From Microbispora rosea (GTDB taxonomy: Bacteria; Actinomycetota; Actinomycetes; Streptosporangiales; Streptosporangiaceae), in contig NZ_FTNI01000023.1 in assembly GCF_900156315.1 (NCBI RefSeq), positions 62,001 to 126,000 on the forward strand: DNA of 64,000 nt, given 5' to 3'. This document shows, piece by piece, positions 50,033 to 59,621 of the stretch; positions within the stretch are counted from its first letter, which is position 1, and the number at the start of each line of letters is the position of its first letter. Under the pieces are notes generated by a model. That model was not told the DNA's origin and ran no database searches. It was given only the letters and a program-made list of their open reading frames with translations. A program made the position numbers and the translations under genes.

Positions 50033-51688
50033 TTGAGTGACGGGCCTCTGATCGTCCAGTCGGACAAGACGCTGCTGCTGGAGGTCGACCACCCGAGGGC
50101 GGACGAGTGCCGCAAGGCCATCGCCCCGTTCGCCGAACTCGAGCGCGCGCCCGAGCACGTCCACACCTACCGGGTCACCCCGCTCGCGCTGTGGAACGCC
50201 CGGGCCGCCGGGCACGACGCCGAGCAGGTGGTCGACGCGCTGATCGGCTTCAGCCGCTATCCGGTGCCGCACGCGCTGCTCGTGGACGTCGCCGAGACCA
50301 TGGCGCGGTACGGCAGGCTGCGCCTGGAGAAGCACCCCGTCCACGGCCTGGTGCTCACCAGCACCGACCGCGCCGTCCTGGAGGAGGTGCTGCGCTCCAA
50401 GAAGATCCAGCCGCTGGTCGGGGAGCGCTTCGGCGCCGACATCGTGGCCGTGCACCCCTCGGAGCGCGGCAACATCAAGCAGACGCTGCTCAAGCTCGGC
50501 TGGCCGGCCGAGGACATGGCCGGGTACGTCGACGGCGAGCACCACCCCATCGACCTGCGCGAGGACGGCTGGTCGCTGCGGCCGTACCAGAAGGAGGCGG
50601 CCGACGCGTTCTGGCACGGCGGCTCCGGCGTCGTGGTGCTGCCGTGTGGCGCGGGCAAGACGATCGTGGGCGCGGCGGCCATGGCGCACGCCCGCGCGAC
50701 CACGCTGATCCTGGTCACCAACACGGTCTCGGCCCACCAGTGGAAGCAGGAGCTGATCAGGCGCACCTCGCTGACCGAGGACGAGATCGGCGAGTACACC
50801 GGCACCAAGAAGGAGATCCGCCCGGTCACGATCGCCACCTACCAGGTCATGACGACCCGGCGACAGGGCACCTACCGGCACCTTGAGCTGTTCGACGCCC
50901 GCGACTGGGGGCTCGTCGTCTATGACGAGGTCCACCTGCTGCCCGCGCCGATCTTCCGGATGACCGCCGACCTCCAGGCCCGCCGGCGCATCGGCCTCAC
51001 CGCCACGCTCGTACGCGAGGACGGCCGGGAGGGCGACGTCTTCTCGCTCATCGGGCCGAAGCGCTACGACACGCCCTGGAAGGAGATGGAGAACCAGGGC
51101 TACATCGCCCCCGCGGAGTGCGTCGAGGTGCGGGTGACGCTCAGCGACGACGAGCGGCTGGCCTACGCCATGGCGGAGAGCGACGAGCGCTACCGGTTCT
51201 GCTCGACCACGCCCGCCAAGACACGGGTGACCGAGGCGTTGGTGCGGCGGCACGCGAACGAGCAGGTGCTGGTCATCGGGCAGTACATCGACCAGCTCGA
51301 CGAGCTGGGCGAGCATCTGAACGCGCCGGTCATCAAGGGCGAGACCAAGGTCAAGGAACGCGAGCGCCTGTTCCAGGCGTTCCGCGACAAGGAGATCCGG
51401 GTGCTGGTGGTCTCGAAGGTCGCCAACTTCTCCATCGACCTGCCCGAGGCGGCCGTGGCGATCCAGGTTTCCGGCACGTTCGGCTCGCGTCAGGAGGAGG
51501 CCCAGCGCCTCGGCCGGGTGCTGCGCCCCAAGGCGGACGGCGGCGGCGCGCGGTTCTACTCGGTGGTCAGCCGCGACACGGTCGACCAGGAGTTCGCGGC
51601 GCACCGGCAGCGGTTCCTGGCCGAGCAGGGATACGCCTACCACATCATCGACGCCGACGACGTGGGCGAAGAGGACCCGGCGCGCTGA
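50033..51688 (+). CDS. XPB-type 3'-5' DNA helicase
   Basis: 551-aa superfamily 2 helicase. N-terminal damage-recognition-like region (about 1-170), then Q/motif I LPCGAGKTIV (about residue 203), motif Ia LILVTNT, motif II DEVH (about 299), motif III LTATLVREDG, and motif VI QRLGRVLRPK; the RED triplet in VREDGREG is the XPB signature. Unwinds DNA in nucleotide excision repair. TTG start preceded by GGGGGAGC. Partner gene at 47028. Confidence 0.93.
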   Translation: MSDGPLIVQSDKTLLLEVDHPRADECRKAIAPFAELERAPEHVHTYRVTPLALWNARAAGHDAEQVVDALIGFSRYPVPHALLVDVAETMARYGRLRLEKHPVHGLVLTSTDRAVLEEVLRSKKIQPLVGERFGADIVAVHPSERGNIKQTLLKLGWPAEDMAGYVDGEHHPIDLREDGWSLRPYQKEAADAFWHGGSGVVVLPCGAGKTIVGAAAMAHARATTLILVTNTVSAHQWKQELIRRTSLTEDEIGEYTGTKKEIRPVTIATYQVMTTRRQGTYRHLELFDARDWGLVVYDEVHLLPAPIFRMTADLQARRRIGLTATLVREDGREGDVFSLIGPKRYDTPWKEMENQGYIAPAECVEVRVTLSDDERLAYAMAESDERYRFCSTTPAKTRVTEALVRRHANEQVLVIGQYIDQLDELGEHLNAPVIKGETKVKERERLFQAFRDKEIRVLVVSKVANFSIDLPEAAVAIQVSGTFGSRQEEAQRLGRVLRPKADGGGARFYSVVSRDTVDQEFAAHRQRFLAEQGYAYHIIDADDVGEEDPAR

Positions 51689-51714
51689 CCGCGGCTTCGG
51701 CGGGAGAACGTCGC

Positions 51715-51870
51715 AGACTCGGCCCGAACGACGAGGTATGGCCGCCGCGCGCGACCGGCTCAGCGCGCGCGGGCTGATCGACGACGGGGAGACGGGCCAC
51801 CGTGGCGGGGCGGGCGCGGCGCGACCAGGTCGAGCGCATGACCGGCGAGCCGGTGCCGGGCTCGTTCCGG
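51715..51870 (+). pseudogene. Remnant of a SCO6745-family helix-turn-helix gene
   Basis: Three short segments in different frames read like the C-terminal part of that family: LGPNDEVW, then ARDRLSARGLIDDG, then TVAGRARRDQVERMTG. Order and spacing fit a single ancestral gene with at least two frameshifts and a lost 5' region. The match is by memory of the family pattern, so it needs a search. Confidence 0.4.
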
Positions 51871-52239
51871 TCCTCGCGAAGCCCGCTCCGCTCCCCGAGC
51901 CCGGTGAACGTGCGCGGACAGCGCACCACTAGGTCCAGGAGATGCCCTTGGGCCGTGTCACCACATCACCCCCTCGCGCCTTTACCTTCACATGATGCAG
52001 TCGTGATGGCGGCAATACCCAGCAGACAAGGCGAATCACGCAATATACCCATTTTTCGTCTTACTTCTGGTTTCTCGCTGTCCGTTGCCCCGCCCGCCGG
52101 CGAGCCGTTCCCGGCTCACCCAACGCGGCATATCAGGACAAATCACCCCACTACTGCATGTCGTTCGCCCGACGGACCACGAATGGAGCGCTCCATCGTC
52201 TCCGCCGGAAAGCTTTCGTGCCGATCATGGGAGGCGCGG
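51871..52239. other. Gene-free, relatively AT-rich stretch
   Basis: No convincing gene, RNA or strong hairpin is visible. The base composition drops compared with flanking genes (for example CAATATACCCATTTTTCG near 52041). The open frames through it start in the downstream helicase and are not real. Probably the debris beyond the decayed gene and the 3' region of the minus-strand gene. Confidence 0.5.
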
Positions 52240-52620
52240 TCACTGGGCGGTCAGGCCGCCGACGAACAGCACCCCCAGCGCGACGACCCAGGCCGCCACG
52301 GCGACGCCGTACAGGGACTCGCGCCGGGCGAACCAGGCGACCCCGGTGGCACACACCGCGACCACCCCGACCATCACGGACAGCGCGACCACCGAGGCGA
52401 TCCGGTCCGCACAGCCCGGCGGCGGTCCCAGGCTCGTCGTGCAGAAGGCCTGGGTGCTCCAGTCGCCGAAGACCGCGAACCCCCACAGCGCGGCCAGCAA
52501 CAGGCTGGCCGCCGCCGGGATCGCCGGAGGAACCACGGTGCGCGTCACCCGGGTACAGATACCCGCCTCGGGAAACGGCGACACGCGAGAGAAATACCGT
52601 TTCGGCATCGCGCCGCCCAT
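52240..52620 (-). CDS. Small membrane protein, three TM helices
   Basis: 126 aa from ATG 52620 (MGGAMPKRYFS); ATG 52608 is equally possible. Three hydrophobic segments: IPAAASLLLAALWGFAVFG, ASVVALSVMVGVVAVCATGVAW and VAVAAWVVALGVLFVGGL, with two cysteines (CTTSLGPPPGC) in an external loop between helices 1 and 2. Function unknown. Divergent from the HelD gene. Confidence 0.6.
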   Translation of the reverse strand: MGGAMPKRYFSRVSPFPEAGICTRVTRTVVPPAIPAAASLLLAALWGFAVFGDWSTQAFCTTSLGPPPGCADRIASVVALSVMVGVVAVCATGVAWFARRESLYGVAVAAWVVALGVLFVGGLTAQ

Positions 52621-52685
52621 CGCTAAGCTCTTGTGTTTCCCGCTTCCACCAGTCCTGTCCCCGTCATGCCCGGAGGAGCTTCCGC

Positions 52686-54671
52686 ATGCCCGGAAATGTG
52701 CTCGAAGCCGAGCGCGCCCATCTCGCGGCCTCCCGCGCCGCACTGCGAGCGATGCGCGAGCACGCGCAGTCGCTGTCGGCGGACGCCGCCGGCGACTGGG
52801 TGTCGCAGCAGGTTCTGCAGGGCCTGCTCGACCAGCGGGTGGCCGCGCTGGCCGACCACCCCGACGCGCCGCTGTTCTTCGGCCGCTTGGACCGTGCGGC
52901 CGACGACGACCTGCCGAGCACGGTCTACGTCGGCCGCAGGCACGTCCACGACGAGAGCAGCCGGCCCCTCGTGATCGACTGGCGCGCCCCGATCTCGCGC
53001 GCCTTCTACCAGGCCAGCCCCGCCGACCCCATGGGGGTGGCGCTGCGCCGCAGGTTCGGCTACCAGGGCGGCGATCTCACCGCGTACGAGGACGAACCAC
53101 TCGACGGCAGGGCGCTCGGGCAGAGCAGGCTGCTGACCGAGGAGATCGAGCGGCCCCGCACCGGCCCGATGCGGGACATCGTGGCGACCATCCAGCCCGA
53201 CCAGGACGAGATCGTCCGCGCCGACCTCGGCGTGACCGTCTGCGTGCAGGGCGCGCCGGGCACGGGCAAGACGGCCGTGGGCCTGCACCGCGCCGCCTAC
53301 CTGCTGTTCACCCACCGGGAGAAGCTGTCGCGCTCGGGCGTGACGATCGTCGGGCCCAACCGGGCCTTCCTCTCCTACATCTCCTCGGTGCTACCGGCGC
53401 TCGGCGAGGTGAAGGTCGACCAGACGACGGTGGCCGGTGTCCTGGGCGACCACGCCCATCCCGAGGACCCCGCGGTGGCGGCCGTGAAGGGCGACGCCCG
53501 CATGGCCGAGGTCGTCAGGCGGGCGCTGTGGCTGCATGTGACCAAGCCGGTCGAAGGGGTGCTGTTCACCAAGGGCATCAACCGCTATCGGGTGCCCGAT
53601 CACGAGGTCCGTGAGATCGTCGCCTCGCTGCGCGGGACGACGCGGTACGGCCCGGGCCGCGCCACCCTGGCCCAGCGGCTCGCCCACGCCGTGCTCGTCC
53701 AGATGGAACGGCGCGGCGAGTCGCCCGACGACCGGGTCCAGGACGCGGTGGCCCGGTCGAAGCCGGTCAAGGCCGTGCTCGACGCCGTATGGCCGAAGCT
53801 CACCCCCGAGCAGGTGCTGTTCCGGCTGCTGTCGGACCCCGAGTTCCTGGCCAAGGCGGCCCGGTCGGACCTCTCGCCGGAGGAGCAGCAGCTCCTCGTG
53901 TGGGGCAAGCCGTACAAGTCGCACCGGTCGGCCAAGTGGACGGCCGCCGACGCGGCGCTGCTGGACGAACTCGGCGACCTGATCGAGCGGACCCCTTCGC
54001 GGGGACACCTCGTGGTGGACGAGGCGCAGGACCTGTCGGCGATGCAGTTGCGGGCGCTCGGACGCCGCTGCCGCAACGGCTCGGCGACCGTGCTCGGCGA
54101 CCTCGCCCAGGGCACGACACCCTGGTCGGCGCGTTCGTGGAAGACCGTGCTCGACCACCTCGGCCAGCCGTCCGGCGAGGTCACCGAGCTCACGCTCGGC
54201 TTCCGTGTGCCTCGCGAGGTCCTCGACTTCGCCGCGCGGCTGCTGCCCTCCGTCGCCCCCGAGCTCGCCCCGCCGCGCTCGCTGCGTCCCGGCGCCGGCT
54301 CCCTGTCCGTACGCCGTGAAACCGACGTCGCCGCCGCCCTCTCCGAGGCCGTACGGCAGGCCCTCGCGCAGGAGGGCTCCGTCGGTGTCATCGCCGCCGA
54401 CTCCGCCCTTCCCGCGCTCTCGGCGGCCCTGGAGGCCACCGCGGTGCCGCACACGGTGCTCGGCCCGGACTCGACGGGCGACGACCGGGTGCTGCTGGTC
54501 CCCGCGACGCTCGCCAAGGGCCTGGAGTACGACCACGTGATCGTCGCCGAGCCCGCCGCGATCGTGGAGGCGGAGGAGCGCGGCCTCGCCCGCCTCTACG
54601 TGGTCCTCACCCGGGCGGTAACGTCACTGACCGTCCTGCACGGCCGCGATCTTCCCGAGGAGCTGCGATGA
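52686..54671 (+). CDS. HelD/UvrD-like helicase acting on RNA polymerase
   Basis: 661-aa superfamily 1A helicase-like protein. N-terminal coiled region, RPLVIDWRAPISRAFYQ (a HelD-type signature), Walker A GAPGTGKTAVG (about residue 189), DEAQD (about 445) and the C-terminal TLAKGLEYDHVIV ... LYVVLTRAV. HelD proteins pry stalled RNA polymerase off DNA and, in the HelR form, protect from rifamycins. The start is set by GGAGGAG 6 bases upstream. It is shorter than typical HelD (700 aa or more). Confidence 0.88.
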   Translation: MPGNVLEAERAHLAASRAALRAMREHAQSLSADAAGDWVSQQVLQGLLDQRVAALADHPDAPLFFGRLDRAADDDLPSTVYVGRRHVHDESSRPLVIDWRAPISRAFYQASPADPMGVALRRRFGYQGGDLTAYEDEPLDGRALGQSRLLTEEIERPRTGPMRDIVATIQPDQDEIVRADLGVTVCVQGAPGTGKTAVGLHRAAYLLFTHREKLSRSGVTIVGPNRAFLSYISSVLPALGEVKVDQTTVAGVLGDHAHPEDPAVAAVKGDARMAEVVRRALWLHVTKPVEGVLFTKGINRYRVPDHEVREIVASLRGTTRYGPGRATLAQRLAHAVLVQMERRGESPDDRVQDAVARSKPVKAVLDAVWPKLTPEQVLFRLLSDPEFLAKAARSDLSPEEQQLLVWGKPYKSHRSAKWTAADAALLDELGDLIERTPSRGHLVVDEAQDLSAMQLRALGRRCRNGSATVLGDLAQGTTPWSARSWKTVLDHLGQPSGEVTELTLGFRVPREVLDFAARLLPSVAPELAPPRSLRPGAGSLSVRRETDVAAALSEAVRQALAQEGSVGVIAADSALPALSAALEATAVPHTVLGPDSTGDDRVLLVPATLAKGLEYDHVIVAEPAAIVEAEERGLARLYVVLTRAVTSLTVLHGRDLPEELR

Positions 54672-55096
54672 CTTCGACCGGCGTAAGCGTCCGCCACGGA
54701 GCGCTCGACGACGTCCCGGCCCTCCTGCGGTTCTGGCTGGAGGCCGCGGAGAACACCGACAGGCACGACGACGCCGGCAAGGTCGTGGCCCTGATCGAGC
54801 GCGACCCCGAGGCGCTGCTCATCGCCGAGATCGACGGCCGCATGGTCGGCACGCTCATCGCCGCGTGGGACGGCTGGCGCGCCCACCTCTACCGGCTCGC
54901 CGTGGATCCCGCCCACCGGCGGATGGGCATCGGATCACGGCTGATCCGGGCCGCCGAGGAGCGGTTCAGGGAGTTCGGCGCGTTCCGTGCCGACGCGATG
55001 GTCCTGCACGACAACGCCCTGGCGCACCACGCCTGGACGGCGGCGGGATACACGATGCAGACCGACTGCGCCCGCTGGGTCAGGCGCCTCACCTGA
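54668..55096 (+). CDS. GNAT-family N-acetyltransferase
   Basis: 142 aa; the acetyl-CoA motif is clear: YRLAVDPAHRRMGIGSRLIR (motif A, Q/RxxGxG/A) with following LHDNALAHHAWTAAGY (motif B). ATG overlaps the helicase stop by 4 bp, so the two are translationally coupled. Acceptor substrate unknown. Confidence 0.92.
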   Translation: MTSTGVSVRHGALDDVPALLRFWLEAAENTDRHDDAGKVVALIERDPEALLIAEIDGRMVGTLIAAWDGWRAHLYRLAVDPAHRRMGIGSRLIRAAEERFREFGAFRADAMVLHDNALAHHAWTAAGYTMQTDCARWVRRLT

Positions 55097-55110
55097 GGCG
55101 CACCACGGGA

Positions 55111-55142
55111 AAGGGCGGCTCCCCCGAGGGGGAACCGCCCTT
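55111..55142. terminator. Terminator between GNAT and groEL
   Basis: AAGGGCGG...TCCCCC pairs with GGGGGA...CCGCCCTT, one mismatch, 2-base loop. A second hairpin, GCGCCTCA-CC-TGAGGCGC, covers the GNAT stop (55084-55101). Either could terminate both convergent transcripts. Confidence 0.8.
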
Positions 55143-55168
55143 CCGTTGAGACGAAGCAGGCAGATGGA

Positions 55169-56821
<1,653 letters not shown>

Positions 56822-56898
56822 TCAACGGACCGAGCCGACGCCCGCGACGGCTTGGACCCGCTATCCCTGCGCGGGCCCCATCGCCCCGATCCCGGTTG

Positions 56899-56925
56899 TT
56901 GTCACTCTCGACCTCAGAGTGCCAA
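56899..56925 (-). promoter_or_regulatory. CIRCE operator 2, upstream of groEL
   Basis: TTGTCACTC-N9-GAGTGCCAA (read on the plus strand), a close match to the HrcA operator consensus TTAGCACTC-N9-GAGTGCTAA. Nearer the groEL start. Confidence 0.8.
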
Positions 56926-56933
56926 ACAAGTAT

Positions 56934-56960
56934 TTAGCACTCTACCCCTGAGAGTGCAAG
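56934..56960 (-). promoter_or_regulatory. CIRCE operator 1, upstream of groEL
   Basis: TTAGCACTC-N9-GAGTGCAAG: left arm perfect, right arm 7 of 9. Centre is 35 bp from the other CIRCE. Together they indicate strong HrcA-dependent heat-shock control. Confidence 0.9.
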
Positions 56961-57037
56961 CGGAAGCCATGCTGACCAGCTTGGACGGTATGTCCAGAGC
57001 GACCCTCCGGAGCGACGCGCCGCCGGTCAGGACCGAG

Positions 57038-57092
57038 GAGCCGAGCGGGAGCCGAGCGGGAGCCGAGCGGGAGCCGAGCGGGAGCCGCGAGG
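57038..57092. repeat. Tandem 11-bp repeat
   Basis: GAGCCGAGCGG is repeated four times perfectly (57038-57081), followed by a fifth, changed copy (GAGCCGCGAGG). It lies in the 527-bp gene-free stretch between groEL and the cold-shock gene, which otherwise holds the CIRCE sites and a terminator. The region is rich in short GC repeats; no gene is seen. Confidence 0.85.
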
Positions 57093-57263
57093 AGCGCGGC
57101 CCCGCTCCGGACCCAGCGGCCCTTTCCCGCCCGAGCGGCCCTTTGCCGCCCGAGCGGCCGCGAAAGGCCCGCAGAAGGCATGCGGAAGGGCCTTGAAAGG
57201 GCCGCAGTGGCCCGCACGCGCCCGGAGCGGCCGAGTGGGAGCGAGACGGGTGGACCGGCAAGC

Positions 57264-57302
57264 GGAAGGCCCGGTGCGCGGGTCCCGCGCGCCGGGCCTT
57301 CC
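57264..57302 (-). terminator. Terminator of the cold-shock gene
   Basis: GGAAGGCCCGG and CCGGGCCTTCC are perfect 11-bp arms; the enclosed GCGCGGG/CCCGCGC extends the stem. Just downstream of the minus-strand cold-shock gene. Confidence 0.8.
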
Positions 57303-57318
57303 AAGGTCGATGACGGGA

Positions 57319-57519
57319 TCAGACGGCCCGTACGGCTTCCGCCTGCGGGCCCTTCTGACCCTGCGTGATGTCGAACTCAACCCGCTGACCCTGCTCGAGG
57401 GCCTTGTAGCCGTCCATCATGATTGCCGAGTAATGGACGAACACGTCCTTACCACCGTCTACCGCGATGAAGCCGTAGCCCTTGTCCGCGTTAAACCATT
57501 TGACGGTGCCCTGCGCCAC
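57319..57519 (-). CDS. CspA-type cold-shock protein
   Basis: 66-aa single cold-shock domain: [13 protein letters not shown] (RNP1) and DVFVHYSAI (RNP2). GTG 57519 chosen because AGAGGAG lies upstream and the domain begins at once; the longer frame to 57552 is unlikely. RNA chaperone. The ~255 bp upstream, up to the cysO gene at 57776, is AT-richer and probably contains the promoter and a long structured leader; a TTGACA hexamer occurs at 57596-57601. Confidence 0.95.
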   Translation of the reverse strand: MAQGTVKWFNADKGYGFIAVDGGKDVFVHYSAIMMDGYKALEQGQRVEFDITQGQKGPQAEAVRAV

Positions 57520-57775
57520 TTCCGACTCCTCTTGCTGGGCTGGGGACCACACCCAAGAAGCCCCCGGTTTTGTCGATCGTCATCGACCATACCCGTGTCA
57601 AGCCGTAGGACAACAGAGTCAATCCGCAAACTACTACTTGGCGTTCGCTCAAAGCGGGACCGAAGAATATTCACTTTGCTGTTGAATAGTTGAGAGCTAC
57701 ACCATTTGCCACGGCATCGTATGACTTCTTCACCGATAGAAGCGCATGTCAGATGCTCGGCTCCGGTGCGGCGGC

Positions 57776-58051
57776 TCAGCCTCCGGCGACGGCGGGGATG
57801 ACCGAAATCTGCACCCCGTCCGGCGTGGCGGTGTCCAGACCGTCGGCGAATCGGACATCCTCTTCTCCGACGTAGACGTTGACAAAACGCCGGATCTTAC
57901 CCGTCTCGTCCAGGATGCGCCCGCCGATGCCGGGGTAGTCCGCGTCGAGCTTCTGCAGGACCTCGCGGAGCGTTCCTCCCTCCCCGCTCACCTCCGCGGC
58001 TCCGTTGGTGTACGTCCGGAGAATCGTCGGAATCCGCACGGAAACGCTCAT
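57776..58051 (-). CDS. cysO: Sulfur-carrier protein CysO (ubiquitin-like)
   Basis: 91-aa beta-grasp protein beginning SVSVRIPTILRTYT and ending AVAGG; the diglycine is the site of thiocarboxylate formation. Close in wording to the mycobacterial CysO (IPTILRPHT, RFVNIYVNDEDVRF, ILPAVAGG), which carries sulfide to a PLP enzyme (CysM) for cysteine. Here neither CysM nor the Mec protease is adjacent; the upstream gene in the same transcript is the thrC homolog, 45 bp away, which suggests the carrier serves that enzyme instead. Confidence 0.92.
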   Translation of the reverse strand: MSVSVRIPTILRTYTNGAAEVSGEGGTLREVLQKLDADYPGIGGRILDETGKIRRFVNVYVGEEDVRFADGLDTATPDGVQISVIPAVAGG

Positions 58052-58096
58052 TGTTCGCTCGCTTTCGTTACTGCCGATGGGCTTTTTGAAACGCTT

Positions 58097-59371
58097 TCAG
58101 TTGGCGAATGCCGCACGGAACGCGTCGAGAGAGGGACGGATGACGGCGGCGGGACGGGCGTGCTCGGCCACCGCGTCGAGCGTCTTGAGCCCGTCGCCGG
58201 TGTTCAGCACCACGGTCTCGGCGTCAGGGTCGAGGCGGCCCTCGCGCACCAGCTTGCGCAGCACGCCGACCGTGACGCCGCCCGCGGTCTCCGCGAAGAC
58301 GCCCTCGGTCCTGGCCAGCAGGCGGATCGCGTCGACCACTTCCCGGTCGTTCACGTCCTCCACGGCGCCGCCCGTCCGCCGCGCGATGTCGAGCACGTAC
58401 GGCCCGTCCGCCGGGTTGCCGATGGCGAGGGACTTGGCGATGGTGTCGGGCCGCACCGGCTGCACCACGTCCTGCCCGGCCTTGAACGCCTGGGATACCG
58501 GCGAGCAGCCCTCGGCCTGCGCCCCGAAGATCCGGTAGGGCCGATCCTCGACCAGCCCCAGCTTGACCAGCTCGCGGAAGCCCTTGTCGATCTTCGTGAG
58601 CTGCGAGCCGGAGGCCACCGGGATGACGATCTGGTCGGGCAGCCGCCAGCCGAGCTGCTCGGCGATCTCGTACGCCAGCGTCTTGGAGCCCTCGGCGTAG
58701 AAGGGCCGGAGGTTGACGTTGACGAAGCCCCACTTCTCGCCGAGCTCGTCGCCGATGAGCTCGGAGCAGAAGCGGTTGACCTCGTCGTAGGTGCCTTCGA
58801 GGGCGACCAGGCGGCCGCCGTACACCGCGGCCATGGTGATCTTGGCCGGCTCCAGGTCGGCGGGGATGAACACGCAGGAGTCCAGCCCGGCCCGGGCGGC
58901 GGCCGCGCCCACCGCGCCGGCGAGGTTGCCGGTGGAGGAGCACGACAGCGTGTGGAAGCCGAAGGTGCGCGCGGCCTCCAGCGCGATCGCGACGACCCGG
59001 TCCTTGAAGGAGTGGGTCGGGTTGCCGGAGTCGTCCTTGACGTGGAGCGACCGAAGGCCCAGCTCGGCCGCCAGCCTGTCGGCCTTCACGAGCTTGGTCC
59101 AGCCGGGCTGGAGGTTGGGCTTGGCCGCCACGCCGGCGGGAACGGGGAGCAGGGAGCGGTAGCGCCAGATGTTCGCGGGGCCGGACTCGATGTCCTCCCG
59201 GCGAACCTCGCCGAAGTCGTACGCCACCTCAAGGGGGCCGAAACACTCCGTACAGGCGAAAATCGGGCCGAGCTCATAAAGAGCGCCGCATTCGCGACAC
59301 GAAAGACCGGTGGCGGGGCCGAACTCGACGGTGTTCGCGGCAGTGTTAGCGGCAGTGCTGGTGTGCGCCAT
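58097..59371 (-). CDS. thrC: Threonine-synthase-family PLP enzyme under SAM-I control
   Basis: 424 aa from ATG 59371; the frame upstream lies in the riboswitch. An N-terminal zinc-ribbon-like region (CRECGALYELG ... CTECFGPLE) is followed by the fold-type II PLP core: GNPTHSFKDRV with the Schiff-base Lys, SCSSTGNLAGAVGAAA for phosphate of the cofactor, and ETAGGVTVGVL. Canonical ThrC has NPTGSFKDR. The family converts O-phosphohomoserine to threonine; a SAM riboswitch and downstream cysO suggest instead homocysteine formation from O-phosphohomoserine (inference). Threonine synthase proper is the alternative. Confidence 0.85.
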   Translation of the reverse strand: MAHTSTAANTAANTVEFGPATGLSCRECGALYELGPIFACTECFGPLEVAYDFGEVRREDIESGPANIWRYRSLLPVPAGVAAKPNLQPGWTKLVKADRLAAELGLRSLHVKDDSGNPTHSFKDRVVAIALEAARTFGFHTLSCSSTGNLAGAVGAAAARAGLDSCVFIPADLEPAKITMAAVYGGRLVALEGTYDEVNRFCSELIGDELGEKWGFVNVNLRPFYAEGSKTLAYEIAEQLGWRLPDQIVIPVASGSQLTKIDKGFRELVKLGLVEDRPYRIFGAQAEGCSPVSQAFKAGQDVVQPVRPDTIAKSLAIGNPADGPYVLDIARRTGGAVEDVNDREVVDAIRLLARTEGVFAETAGGVTVGVLRKLVREGRLDPDAETVVLNTGDGLKTLDAVAEHARPAAVIRPSLDAFRAAFAN

Positions 59372-59387
59372 GAAGCGAGGCCTTTCC

Positions 59388-59523
59388 CTCATCTTCGCTC
59401 GCGACCACCCTGGCCGCGAGCCGGAATTGGCACCTGTCCCGGCCGGGCCTCGTGGGCACGAGTTCGACACCGGGGAGGTTGCCGGGGCTTCGCAGGGCCG
59501 GTCCCTCCACCCCTCTGGATGAG
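59388..59523 (-). promoter_or_regulatory. SAM-I (S-box) riboswitch
   Basis: On the minus strand: P1 5' arm CTCATC, then CAGAGGGGTGGAGGGACCGG and CCCTGCGAAGCCCCGGCAAC (P2/P3 core and GAAGCC), GTGCCAATTCCGGC (P4 side) and the P1 3' arm GATGAG. All conserved S-box blocks occur in order at the right spacing. Only 16 bases separate P1 from the thrC ATG, and the GGAAAGG ribosome site adjoins the P1 3' arm, so control is probably at translation initiation. A 7-bp hairpin (59540-59559) lies just upstream. Confidence 0.95.
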
Positions 59524-59621
59524 CATGTTCAGTTGTAGGACCTTCAGAGGAAGGTCCCTAGCACTGTACCCCGGCGTCCCCGGTGTCCGTTCTTACGTCT
59601 CACATCGCGAGACGATTTGTA

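Noticed and set aside
52621-52685. Rifamycin-associated element upstream of HelD
   Set aside because: No 19-bp inverted repeat of that type visible in the gap.
56942-57380. Arg/Pro-rich open frames on both strands between groEL and the cold-shock gene
   Set aside because: Compositional artefacts of GC-rich repeats; no ribosome site or conservation.
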